From: Dyadobacter sp. CY312
GTDB lineage: Bacteria; Bacteroidota; Bacteroidia; Cytophagales; Spirosomataceae
Direction: 5' to 3'
Assembly: GCF_021390535.1 (NCBI RefSeq)
Contig: NZ_JAJUXG010000003.1
Span: forward strand, 62,001 to 126,000
DNA: 64,000 bases
Shown here: positions 10,449 to 18,090 of the stretch, one piece after another
Layout of the letters: the number at the start of each line of letters is the position of its first letter
Position numbering within the stretch: position 1 is the stretch's first letter
Position numbers and translations under genes: made by a program
The notes under the pieces: generated by a model
Databases searched by the model: none
What the model was told of the DNA's origin: nothing
What the model saw: only the letters and a program-made list of their open reading frames with translations

Positions 10449-11486
10449 TCATTGCATGTTGGCGCATCCTTTCCCATCAATCAGTATGGCAGTACCTTTG
10501 AGGGTGTAATGCGATTTTGTTGCTGCGCAAATCATGTCCAGCTGTTCGTACAGGGTAAATTCTGAGAGATTGGCTGTCAGAGGGCAATCTTTCAGCTTCT
10601 CATTTTCAAGTTGAATATCTATTCCGTATGCACTTTTAAGACGTTCCACAACCCGGGCGAGAGGCTCTTCATCAAACTGGAAAGAAGCAGGTTGCTGGTT
10701 ATCTTCTTTCGAAGCAACCAGCTTCGGAACATCAACAAGGCTTGTTGTGAATTCCTTGTTGTCTTCCTTAAAAGTTGTTTTCTGATTTGGCGTCAGAATA
10801 ACTTCAGCGTTGCCTTCCTTTTCTTCCGATTTCTGGTAAACCGCAACCCTACCAGTTACCACTTCTACCGAAACCTGATGCGTCGTATTTGCAGCTCTCA
10901 CAAAAAAGCTTGTACCCAATACTTTCGTCACAACGTTACCTGTATATACGTAAAACGGTTTGGATGGCATTTTGTAAACATTGAAAAACGCGTCACCAGT
11001 CAAATAAACCTCACGTTTGTCTTTATCAGATGAAATCTGATACTTCACGGATGCTCCCGGAGACAGGATTATTTCGCTGCCATCAGCAAGTTTTACCGTC
11101 AGCTTCCCGGATGTTGTATTTGCCCTTTGCAAAAAATCCTTTCCTGATACAAAACTGTATTCTTTAAAAGAAATGCTGTTGTTCTCCAACTTCAAAAAAA
11201 CACCTATCAAAATAATCACCGAAGCAGCAACAGCCAGCCATTTGAAAGTATGCAGTTTCTTTTCGGGATGTAAAGGCAACTCATTATCCTCCTTGCCTGC
11301 CTGAATCTTGTTTTGTATTTCCTGCCACATCAACGGCTCCATTGCGTCCAGATCCGAGTCTGCGAGTGCTTCACGCTCTTCATTTTGGGTAACCGCATAC
11401 CAATGCTCCACAAAAGCCCTCTCCTCTTCTGTACAAGTTCCCTCGTTGTATTTCTTCAATAAATAGGAAAATTCCTTTCGGCTCAT
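10449..11486 (-). CDS. FecR-family anti-sigma factor
   Basis: 345 residues. The N-terminal cytoplasmic region (about 1-75, with KKYNEGTCTEEERAFVEHWY) is the sigma-binding part seen in Bacteroidota FecR proteins. One transmembrane segment (about 81-99, WLAVAASVIILIGVFLKL) precedes the periplasmic FecR domain (about 120-225, with TSGKLTVKLADGSEIILSPG) and a C-terminal DUF4974-like region (about 265-345, with FQFDEEPLARVVERL). By family knowledge it holds the ECF sigma factor inactive until the STN domain of the cognate SusC signals ligand binding. It lies 132 nt downstream of the sigma gene and 177 nt upstream of the STN-bearing SusC gene. Confidence 0.95.
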   Translation of the reverse strand: MSRKEFSYLLKKYNEGTCTEEERAFVEHWYAVTQNEEREALADSDLDAMEPLMWQEIQNKIQAGKEDNELPLHPEKKLHTFKWLAVAASVIILIGVFLKLENNSISFKEYSFVSGKDFLQRANTTSGKLTVKLADGSEIILSPGASVKYQISSDKDKREVYLTGDAFFNVYKMPSKPFYVYTGNVVTKVLGTSFFVRAANTTHQVSVEVVTGRVAVYQKSEEKEGNAEVILTPNQKTTFKEDNKEFTTSLVDVPKLVASKEDNQQPASFQFDEEPLARVVERLKSAYGIDIQLENEKLKDCPLTANLSEFTLYEQLDMICAATKSHYTLKGTAILIDGKGCANMQ

Positions 11487-11618
11487 TGGTATAGATGTTC
11501 GTCTGATTATATGACAGCAAAGCCAGCAGTCAACCGCAAATGATTTAAATAAATATTTGAAAATTCATACTAAAATTTAAGACTTAGCTATATAATCTTT
11601 GTTTTATCCAACAAAAAT

Positions 11619-12194
11619 TTATTTAAATCTCAAAATCAGAAGAATCAGAAGAAAGTACTCTGTAAAGTAAGGTTTCAGTGTTTTCAGTGCGTGGCTGATG
11701 TGGTATTCAACCGTACGCTCAGAAATATGCAGCTGCGAAGATATCTCCCTCGCCGACTTAAACTCAAATCTGTTTAGCATAAATATTTCACGCGTTTTCT
11801 CAGGAAGTTCGCCAACCTGCCTGTGCACCGACGAAACCAGGTCATTGAGTGCAACCTGATTTTCCGTATTGTATTCTGCTGCCGGGCTAGCCTGCACATG
11901 CACCACATATTTCTCTCTCACCAGGCGGTTTCTAAATACATTGATGATTGCGTGGCGCAGCGCGGATGTGAGATAAGCTGCCGGATTCTCTACAAACTGT
12001 GTCTGACGGTTTTCCCAGAGTTTAACAAAAAGATCCTGAACAACGTCTTCCGGGCTGTCTGTGAGCGCCAATTTGTTTCGAGCGATGGTCAGCAATCGCT
12101 TCCAATGACGCAGGTATATTTCCTGGAAAGCAACTTCGTCGTTTGCTCTCAGGAGATTGAATAATGCTGCGTCACTCAGGCTTTTGTAATCCAT
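11619..12194 (-). CDS. ECF-subfamily RNA polymerase sigma factor with hydrophobic C-terminal tail
   Basis: 191 residues from the ATG at 12192-12194. A TTG codon 30 nt further upstream would be an alternative start, but the ATG gives the usual ECF start MDYKSLSDAALFNLLRANDE. Sigma region 2 spans about 25-92 (with DSPEDVVQDLFVKLWENR) and region 4 about 125-172 (with LPEKTREIFMLNRFE and the helix-turn-helix ISSQLHISERTVEYHISHAL). The last 15 residues, after TLKPYF, are mostly Leu, Ile, Phe and Tyr (FLLILLILRF), a hydrophobic tail outside the sigma fold. It should activate the SusCD genes below it and is controlled by the adjacent FecR protein. The gene belongs to the Bacteroidota sigma-70 expansion family. 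Confidence 0.95.
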   Translation of the reverse strand: MDYKSLSDAALFNLLRANDEVAFQEIYLRHWKRLLTIARNKLALTDSPEDVVQDLFVKLWENRQTQFVENPAAYLTSALRHAIINVFRNRLVREKYVVHVQASPAAEYNTENQVALNDLVSSVHRQVGELPEKTREIFMLNRFEFKSAREISSQLHISERTVEYHISHALKTLKPYFTEYFLLILLILRFK

Positions 12195-12228
12195 TTTGCT
12201 CACTGTATCTGAAACATCATTCAAGATA

Positions 12229-12236
12229 CAAAATTA
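12229..12236 (-). promoter_or_regulatory. Possible -7 box for the ECF sigma gene
   Basis: Reading leftward, TAATTTTG matches the Bacteroidota -7 consensus TAnnTTTG exactly, 34 nt before the ATG. I do not see a good TTTG box 19-21 nt further upstream, so the call rests on one element. Confidence 0.4.
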
Positions 12237-12425
12237 TACTATCGGAGGTATCTATAAAATTAAAGCAAGATTTCCGGATGTAAGTATGGGTTGTGATTGT
12301 CAAGATCACTAGTAAAGCAAGATGGTAAATTATTTACTCAAAGAAATTTATAAATAATTTTTGGACTGGTAAACGGGGGGACCTCAGTGCCTTGCAGGCT
12401 ATAAAGTAGGACAACTTTTCTGTTT

Positions 12426-12501
12426 AAAATTTACCACAAAAGCAACAAAAGAAATCAAAAGGGATCTTTTGTTAACTTTTGTTCCTTTTGTGGTTCAAAA
12501 C
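12426..12501. repeat. Nested-palindrome repeat, copy 1
   Basis: The outer arms ACCACAAAAGCAACAAAAG and CTTTTGTTCCTTTTGTGGT pair over 19 bp with one mismatch; an inner dyad CAAAAG-GGAT-CTTTTG lies in the loop. It is nearly identical to the copy at 12592-12665, in the same orientation. It has the form of an interspersed palindromic element (REP/MITE-like). No transposase is near. Confidence 0.8.
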
Positions 12502-12591
12502 AATAATTCCAACAAACTTATCCAGATGATGTTTTTTGTATCTGCGTTTCAACAGTTCTGTTTTTGCTCCCGAAATTGATTTGGTCTTTGG

Positions 12592-12665
12592 AAAATTTAC
12601 CACAAAAGCAACAAAGGAATCAAAAGGAGCTTTTGTTAACTTTTGTTCCCTTTGTGGTTCAAAAC
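12592..12665. repeat. Nested-palindrome repeat, copy 2
   Basis: This is the second copy of the element at 12426-12501, about 166 bp away, with a few small differences (for example AAAGGAATC against AAAAGAAATC). It stops about 10 nt before the esterase stop codon, so on the minus strand it could fold into a hairpin just downstream of that gene and affect its 3' end. Confidence 0.8.
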
Positions 12666-12674
12666 TATACAACA

Positions 12675-13667
12675 CTACTTTGCCGGTTTGGAAACCGGAA
12701 ATACATGGTTCATGAAGCCATTGATGGCTACCAGCGTCGGCTCAAACCAGGGATCGAAAAACATGAATGTGTGCGGAGCATCAGGGAAAGATTTGATGGT
12801 GCTATATGTACCAAACTCATTAAGCTTTTTGATAAAATCTTCTCTGCCGGCATGCATTCTGTCCACCGAGCTATTGATAAACAAATAGGGTGGCGTTTTG
12901 GCACTCACGTGTTTCAGTGGCGAAGCTTCCTCCCACAGATCAGGACGCTCTTTTTTTGGATAACCAAACCAGTATGTGCCCGCAGAAATTGATTTTGAAT
13001 CATTGCCCTCGCCCGACTCCGGATGAACAAATGACAGTGTACCATCTATATCAATCACGGCATGCACATCACTGGAATAACCGGCGTTTTCCTGCGAACC
13101 GTCATATTTCTTGTTTCCATTGGTGGCTCCGAGAAAGGCAGCCAATTCGCCTCCTGCCGAAAAACCCAATACAGCAATTCGTGAGGTATCAATTCCATGT
13201 TTGCTTCCATTGGCGCGTATCCAGCGAACAGCAGTTTTGAGGTCGTTCACCGCAGCCGGAAACAATGCTTCTGTTGAAAGCCGGTAATCGGCTGTTAGGG
13301 TAACAAATCCTTTGGCAGCCAACTGCTTCCCCAGCGTTGCATTGTGCGTTCGATCTCCCGATCGCCAGCCTCCGCCAAATATCATCAGGATAGCAGGGAC
13401 TTTGGTCTTATTGTCCTTATCTCTGTAAATATCCAGCAACAGCTTTCGATCCTTGCTCACCGTACTGTATGGCACATTTTGCAATACCGTAACCGAAGCA
13501 GGTACGGCGGGATTAGCCACTTTGATGTTCGGATGGTATTTCAATTCCTTTTCATAAGAACTTTTAATTGTAAAGCTCGTGTCAGGAATACCCGTGGGCT
13601 GGATTTGTGCAAATGCCGATGTACAACCCAGAACCAGAGCGCACAATGAAACAGAATTTCGGAACAT
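12675..13667 (-). CDS. Secreted alpha/beta-hydrolase esterase
   Basis: 330 residues with a signal peptide (about 1-20, ending SAFA). The alpha/beta-hydrolase core shows the oxyanion-hole motif FGGGW (97-101) and the nucleophile elbow GFSAGG (168-173, Ser170). An acidic residue in INSSVDRMHAG and a His in DAPHTF are plausible triad partners. It resembles the carbohydrate-esterase-like BD-FAE/Aes families, which remove acyl groups from plant polysaccharides. The pectin methylesterase gene lies 32 nt upstream in the same direction, so the two are probably one transcript. A role in deacetylating pectin or releasing ferulate is inference from context; a general carboxylesterase is possible. Confidence 0.85.
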   Translation of the reverse strand: MFRNSVSLCALVLGCTSAFAQIQPTGIPDTSFTIKSSYEKELKYHPNIKVANPAVPASVTVLQNVPYSTVSKDRKLLLDIYRDKDNKTKVPAILMIFGGGWRSGDRTHNATLGKQLAAKGFVTLTADYRLSTEALFPAAVNDLKTAVRWIRANGSKHGIDTSRIAVLGFSAGGELAAFLGATNGNKKYDGSQENAGYSSDVHAVIDIDGTLSFVHPESGEGNDSKSISAGTYWFGYPKKERPDLWEEASPLKHVSAKTPPYLFINSSVDRMHAGREDFIKKLNEFGTYSTIKSFPDAPHTFMFFDPWFEPTLVAINGFMNHVFPVSKPAK

Positions 13668-13699
13668 ATTCAGAAGTTAATTTTGTGGTCGGTTCAGAA

Positions 13700-14713
13700 T
13701 CACAGTGTTTTGGGAGTCCAGCCGGAAAAAATATTTTCTAGTGTATACTTCGCTCTTTCAGCCTTTGTCAACTGTTTCGACCAGCCAACTCTGGTTTTTG
13801 GGCTTGCTCCCGGACCAGAGCTGTTGTATTCCGCATAGTAGGTTGTTTTCTCTTTTTCAGGAAACATTTTGTCCCCTTTCCACGGATCCCATCCTGCCGG
13901 CAAAATATGTGCCCCCATTTCCGTATCTATGAAAACGGTCTGACAATACGGACGCCATGGCCTTCCCAGGTAAACCTTTTTCGCATCGTCGGATGCAATG
14001 AGTTTGCAATTGAAAAAGACATATCCAAATGCCTGTTTCTGGCTTGTTGATGCGGCTGTGATGTAGGAATCTGCCAGACTTTTGATAACGCAATTACTGA
14101 AAACAGCTGTTGCTTCACCAAAGATAAAATCGGTGGTTCCGGTGATGTAGCAATCCTTGAAGTAGATACAGCCGTCTTTGGAAGTATACAATGTATCCTG
14201 ATTCCCCAAAATATTGCAGTTGCTCACAACAATTCTGTCGGCCTCGGTCGCTAACGCAACGGCCTGTCCAACTTTGCCGGCCGTGTTTTCAATCGTCAGG
14301 TTTTGCAGAATACAGTCACTTGCCTGAACCAGAACCGTGTAAGAAGTGTAGGTACTGTATTTAGTATTTTGGGTAAAATCCTTTGCTGGCAAATCCTTTC
14401 CCGAATAATCGTTTCCTGTAATGATTGTCCCTTCCTTGCTCTCTCCTAAAAGGGCAATGTTCTTTTTCCAGGCCGGAATCACCAGCTTTTCCTTATATGT
14501 CCCGTTTTTAATATTGATAACGGCTTTGATCTCCGAGTGATCCCGCACCGCGTTCACCGCTTCCTGAATGGTTTTGTAATCGCCGCTGCCGTCCTGAGCC
14601 ACGGTAAATTTTTGTTCAACAACCTGAACCTGTGCCTGAACGGCCGTGCATACCAAAAGCCACACAAGCAGGCAGCTTAGTTTTTTAAGCATCATCGATT
14701 TATTTGTTTTCAT
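13700..14713 (-). CDS. Pectinesterase (carbohydrate esterase family 8)
   Basis: 337 residues from the ATG at 14711-14713, which overlaps the preceding esterase stop by 14 nt. In-frame ATGs at 14695 and 14692 are also possible and leave the signal peptide (LSCLLVWLLVCTAVQA) intact. The right-handed beta-helix family is shown by FTVAQDGSGDYKTIQEAVNA (about 36-55), GNQDTLY (170-176, catalytic Asp173), TGTTDFIFG (191-199, catalytic Asp195) and YLGRPWRPY (248-256, Arg251 and Trp253). These are the conserved catalytic and substrate-binding residues of pectin methylesterases, which release methanol from methylated homogalacturonan. The length fits bacterial CE8 enzymes. It is the clearest clue to the substrate of the neighbouring SusCD locus. 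Confidence 0.95.
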   Translation of the reverse strand: MKTNKSMMLKKLSCLLVWLLVCTAVQAQVQVVEQKFTVAQDGSGDYKTIQEAVNAVRDHSEIKAVINIKNGTYKEKLVIPAWKKNIALLGESKEGTIITGNDYSGKDLPAKDFTQNTKYSTYTSYTVLVQASDCILQNLTIENTAGKVGQAVALATEADRIVVSNCNILGNQDTLYTSKDGCIYFKDCYITGTTDFIFGEATAVFSNCVIKSLADSYITAASTSQKQAFGYVFFNCKLIASDDAKKVYLGRPWRPYCQTVFIDTEMGAHILPAGWDPWKGDKMFPEKEKTTYYAEYNSSGPGASPKTRVGWSKQLTKAERAKYTLENIFSGWTPKTL

Positions 14714-15629
14714 TGATAATTCCGATTTCTGTAAGCCATTTTTCACAAACAGCCGTCCAGAGATTGGTTGATCCCGGATTGTTTCTGAGTGCAATGGCAT
14801 GGCCGCCCTGATTGAAAATATGTAAACTGGAAGGAATCTGATTGTCGAGCAATGCCTGGTAAAAAAGCATGCTGTTTTGAGGCGAAACCGCTTTGTCATT
14901 AAATGCATGAGCCAGGAAAGACGGCGGAGTGGATTTGGTCACCTGATATTGAAGTGAATACTGTTTGAGCAATGCTTCCGATGGTTTCGGCCCGAGCAGA
15001 TTGTCCCGGCTACCGGTATGCGCATATTTACCCAGATCAATAACAGGCGAAATCAGAACCATGAAATCTGGACGGAAAGTGTATTGATCCAGACTGTCCT
15101 TAATCTTTGAAAAATCTGTTTTAAAAGTTCCGAGCGTTGCAGCAAGATGTCCTCCTGCCGACGAACCCAACACACCAACTTTATTGGTATCAATTCCCCA
15201 TCTGGCAACATTCGCACGTATCAGACGCATGGCTCGCTGCGCATCCTGAATCGGTGCCTTTTCGCGTTCTGTCAGATCTGGCGAAAGTGGCAGGCGATGG
15301 TCGAGAACGAATGCACTGATTCCCATCGTATTAAACCACTTCGCAAGCTGATAACCACTGATATTAAAAGACAAGTGATGGTAACCTCCGCCCGGAATAA
15401 TCAGTACAGCTGCTCTTTTGTTTTCCTGAACAGAAGTAAAAAAAGCATGAATACGTGGATTGGTAACCGCAAATAAGCGTTCATTATTCACACTATCCTT
15501 CACGTTCAGCCCCTTGGAATTAGGCATTTTACCTTTTGGCCACAAATGGATAAGCTCCTGCGCCGAGCCGTGTCCGGATAAAAAAATTGTAAGAAATAAA
15601 CAGAATGCTGTTTTGATAAAATGTTTCAC
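14700..15629 (-). CDS. Secreted alpha/beta-hydrolase (acetylesterase-like)
   Basis: 309 residues with an apparent GTG start (15627-15629) and a signal peptide ending GHGSAQ (about 1-24). The core shows the oxyanion motif IIPGGGYHHLS (about 77-87) and nucleophile elbow GSSAGG (155-160, Ser157); a later Asp in HAFNDKAVS and His in FNQGGHAIAL complete a likely triad. Proteins of this type (BD-FAE/AXE-like) often sit in xylan or pectin loci and remove acetyl groups. The start of the pectinesterase gene lies inside the last codons of this one, suggesting translational coupling. Exact substrate is unknown. Confidence 0.85.
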   Translation of the reverse strand: MKHFIKTAFCLFLTIFLSGHGSAQELIHLWPKGKMPNSKGLNVKDSVNNERLFAVTNPRIHAFFTSVQENKRAAVLIIPGGGYHHLSFNISGYQLAKWFNTMGISAFVLDHRLPLSPDLTEREKAPIQDAQRAMRLIRANVARWGIDTNKVGVLGSSAGGHLAATLGTFKTDFSKIKDSLDQYTFRPDFMVLISPVIDLGKYAHTGSRDNLLGPKPSEALLKQYSLQYQVTKSTPPSFLAHAFNDKAVSPQNSMLFYQALLDNQIPSSLHIFNQGGHAIALRNNPGSTNLWTAVCEKWLTEIGIINENK

Positions 15630-15987
15630 ACCAAAATGGATTCATGCCTGAGAATGCTCAACTGTCGCGACCTGCAATAATAGAAAGACGACAATAATAC
15701 AGTCACGCAACCACCCTGTTGACCGCAAAAAATTTTAATATTTATTTGAATGATGCAAAATGGATAGTGCCGAAGCGGTGGTGTTAGGGGAAGTTTTTAG
15801 TTCGGAGTTTTTAGTTTACAGTAAACAGGTTGGCCGGTGTGCTCCCAAAAACAGTTTTTATTAGTGAGTTTTTTAAGCATGCAAGTAAAATTTTGAGCAT
15901 CAGGAAATTTTTGAAGAGACTTTTATTTTAAACAAAAACAGCTATTCCCAAAATGGAAACAGCTGCCTTGTTCAACTTAGATATGCT
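15630..15987. other. Intergenic region with minor repeats
   Basis: This 358-bp gap holds the terminator at 15930-15965. It also holds two direct copies of AGTTTTTAGTT (15792-15802 and 15806-15816), the second running into the small perfect palindrome GTTTAC-A-GTAAAC (15814-15826). No convincing gene was seen. Confidence 0.6.
15930..15965 (-). terminator. Intrinsic terminator after the DUF4153-like gene
   Basis: On the minus strand CAGCTGTTTCC pairs with GGGAATAGCTG (11 positions, two wobble) around loop ATTTT and is followed by TTTTTGTTT. It lies 23 nt past the stop of the membrane-protein gene ending at 15988. Confidence 0.8.
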
Positions 15988-17235
15988 TTATTTAAACCCA
16001 AAAATAAACGGGAACAAAAATGTTACGATCACGGTCCATAAGGTGTAAATGGGTAGAAAAGAGGAGATCGTTTTTCCTACTTCGCCAAGGTCTGCCTTTT
16101 TGGAAACAACTTTGAAAAGTTTGGCTGTTACCAGGAGCAGGTTAATCAGGATCAACATATTACCTCCCAAAACCGCCGCTCTGTTTGGCGTTATCCCCCA
16201 TTCTGAAATCCGGAATAAAATTGCTGAAAGCGCAATGCTATTGACCACAATGGTCACGGCTGATAAAAGCAGTAATACCCAGATCTCCGCTTTGCTTTTT
16301 GTGGTCTTCGACGATTCAGCTACGGAGAAGAAAATAATTGCCATCACTCCAACCAGCAAGGCGTTAAAAATCAATAGAAATTCACGGTCGGTATATGGAT
16401 CCTTGCCAGAAAAAAACATAGCAACCAGATAAATTACTAACATCACCAATACCAGCGGACTGAAAATGCGGGCTATTACGGGTGATACTTTTCCTACCAG
16501 CTGAGGGTTCGTTTGTGTAAGATAAGTACCTACAAGCGGTACCGCAGCCAACCCAAAAACGACTACATATTTGGAATAGAAAGGAACGATATCAAGGCCA
16601 ATTACCTGAAAAAGGTTAACTGTAAGTCCGCTCATGATACCGCCCGAAATCAGGATTAGCGCTGTTATTACAATCAGATCGCCATTGTATTTCAAATAAT
16701 CCAGCCGTTTATCTACGCTGTTTATCTTTCCTTCTACAAAAGTAAAACCCAACAGGGCCCAGAGAAACAAGACCAAATGAATGCAGGATAAAACCATTGT
16801 ATCTGTTTCCTTAACATCAGGAAAAGCGACATTGATGAAAACAAGGCCGATCAGGCTAAAAGCAGCAATCAAAGCAATTTTTGCAATCGCCAAATTATTC
16901 TTCCAGGCGAAATAGGTCATCAGTGCCGGAAAAACGATGAAGCCTATATTTCTCGGGTAAAAGAACTCTTCATTAACAGAAAAAATGGCTGGAATTTTTG
17001 CGATTAACCCTGCAATAAACGCGGCAATAATCACAAAAATAAGTTCTTTGCCACTACCCCAATTGATCTCATCACTTTCGTAATTCAGTCTTTCGTTCCA
17101 AAAGTCTGCGATTGCATTTCCTTTGAGTTGCGAATACAACTCGCCGAACTCCCGTTTAAAACCAGTCTTATCGCCGCGGTACAACTTTTCAAGCTGCCGG
17201 GCGTCTTGCAAGTGGGCAATTATATCGTCTTTCAT
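15988..17235 (-). CDS. Multi-pass membrane protein, DUF4153-like
   Basis: 415 residues. A soluble N-terminal stretch of about 60 residues, rich in charged helices (DARQLEKLYRGDKTGFKREF), precedes roughly ten to twelve hydrophobic segments that fill the rest of the protein. The region ISEWGITPNRAAVLGGN near the C-terminus resembles the conserved R-x-SEWGITPNR stretch I associate with DUF4153 membrane proteins. Function of that family is not established. The gene lies 53 nt downstream of a small membrane-protein gene in the same direction and ends at a strong terminator, so the two probably form a short operon. No enzymatic motif is visible. Confidence 0.75.
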   Translation of the reverse strand: MKDDIIAHLQDARQLEKLYRGDKTGFKREFGELYSQLKGNAIADFWNERLNYESDEINWGSGKELIFVIIAAFIAGLIAKIPAIFSVNEEFFYPRNIGFIVFPALMTYFAWKNNLAIAKIALIAAFSLIGLVFINVAFPDVKETDTMVLSCIHLVLFLWALLGFTFVEGKINSVDKRLDYLKYNGDLIVITALILISGGIMSGLTVNLFQVIGLDIVPFYSKYVVVFGLAAVPLVGTYLTQTNPQLVGKVSPVIARIFSPLVLVMLVIYLVAMFFSGKDPYTDREFLLIFNALLVGVMAIIFFSVAESSKTTKSKAEIWVLLLLSAVTIVVNSIALSAILFRISEWGITPNRAAVLGGNMLILINLLLVTAKLFKVVSKKADLGEVGKTISSFLPIYTLWTVIVTFLFPFIFGFK

Positions 17236-17288
17236 GTGCTTATAGTTTCAATGTTTCGGTCTTATAATTTATGAAAAAATCAGGATCT

Positions 17289-17627
17289 TTAATTCCACAA
17301 GGTACCATTTAGCCCCAGCACTGTCCCAAGCCAAAGAGCAACGATGTATCCCAAAAGGCTTATCAGATAAGCAGCCGCCTTTTTCCAGCCACCTTGATAC
17401 CGCAGATGATCCATGACATAATAAAATACACCACCCATTGCACCCGCTGCCGGAACCATGAGTAGCGGACGGATCATCCACCATTTTCCCCATGCGGGAT
17501 TTGCGTCATCAATAGGAAAAAGAAAAATTGAGATCAGAACCAGGGCGACGCCTGCGCCTTGCAACATACGTTTGGCTACTGATGCGGAATGAAGTGGCTC
17601 GGTGGATAATCCTTGCTGCTGTGTCAT
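17289..17627 (-). CDS. Small conserved membrane protein
   Basis: 112 residues with three likely transmembrane segments (about 22-40, 50-70 and 85-108). The start MTQQQGLSTEPLHSASVAKR is hydrophilic. Similar small Bacteroidota proteins are sometimes labelled potassium transporter KefB in databases, but this one is far too short for a KefB antiporter and lacks its NAD-binding domain, so I do not adopt that name. It appears to be the first gene of a two-gene unit with the DUF4153-like protein. A pair of operator-like dyads lies 50-106 nt upstream of its start. Confidence 0.7.
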   Translation of the reverse strand: MTQQQGLSTEPLHSASVAKRMLQGAGVALVLISIFLFPIDDANPAWGKWWMIRPLLMVPAAGAMGGVFYYVMDHLRYQGGWKKAAAYLISLLGYIVALWLGTVLGLNGTLWN

Positions 17628-17676
17628 GGTGTTTTGTTTAAAAGGTTGTTTTTACAATGTTTCAAAGCTTTCGGGA

Positions 17677-17733
17677 ATTAATCAGGATTAGCAAAACCAG
17701 TCTCCATTTTTGAAGTATTTAATCCTGATTAAT
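17677..17733. promoter_or_regulatory. Paired operator-like dyads TTAATC-NN-GATTA
   Basis: ATTAATCAGGATTA at 17677-17690 and its exact reverse complement at 17720-17733 form a 14-bp inverted repeat with a 29-nt spacer. Each half is itself a near-palindrome (TTAATC, two bases, GATTA/GATTAA). That layout suits two dimer sites of a DNA-binding protein better than an RNA hairpin. It lies upstream of the gene starting at 17627. The binding protein is unknown. Confidence 0.5.
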
Positions 17734-18029
17734 CATATTTTGAAAGTACTTTGTAATGCAAAGTAAATGATTAAAAATCGTATTCTCCAAACGAAATGGA
17801 AGATTTTTATCTGGAAAGAGGTTCAATGTTGAATTCCTATCTGTAGGTGGCGTTTATTCGTACGTGCCTCAACACTTTAATGAATCCGGCAAAGCAATTT
17901 CATCTTTTGTCATTCACACCAGAACACACTCACTTTAACTATACATTTTATGATCGCATAGAACTATCCCTATATCTTCAATAGATATTCTATTACCCCA
18001 GACAGAAAGGTTACTAACGATATTAAGGT

Positions 18030-18037
18030 TATATTTG
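18030..18037 (+). promoter_or_regulatory. Possible -7 box of the response-regulator pair
   Basis: TATATTTG matches TAnnTTTG, 53 nt before the ATG at 18091. No good -33 element was found at the expected spacing. Confidence 0.35.
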
Positions 18038-18090
18038 ACTACGTTGGCGCAATGTATCATAGGCCGACTTTTCCCTTAAATGTTGGCGCT

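Larger units (their letters stand above)
12195..12674. other. 480-bp intergenic region with two palindromic repeats
   Basis: This gap separates the sigma gene from the esterase gene, both read leftward. It holds the candidate sigma promoter near its left end and two near-identical palindromic elements (12426-12501 and 12592-12665). Open frames across the repeats are low-complexity and judged non-coding. No other structure was seen. Confidence 0.7.
17628..18090. other. 463-bp divergent intergenic region
   Basis: The region lies between the leftward small membrane-protein gene and the rightward response-regulator pseudogene. It holds the paired dyads at 17677-17733 and a TAnnTTTG box at 18030-18037. 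No gene longer than a few codons with convincing features was seen. Confidence 0.6.

Noticed and set aside
12426..12665. CRISPR array
   Set aside because: There are only two repeat units, they are palindromic and about 75 bp long, and no cas gene is present.
12472..12675. Short minus-strand frame across the palindromic repeats
   Set aside because: It is made up mostly of repeat sequence giving low-complexity residues; no independent sign of coding.
17289..17627. KefB potassium antiporter
   Set aside because: The protein has 112 residues and about three membrane segments; it lacks the transporter core and the nucleotide-binding domain.
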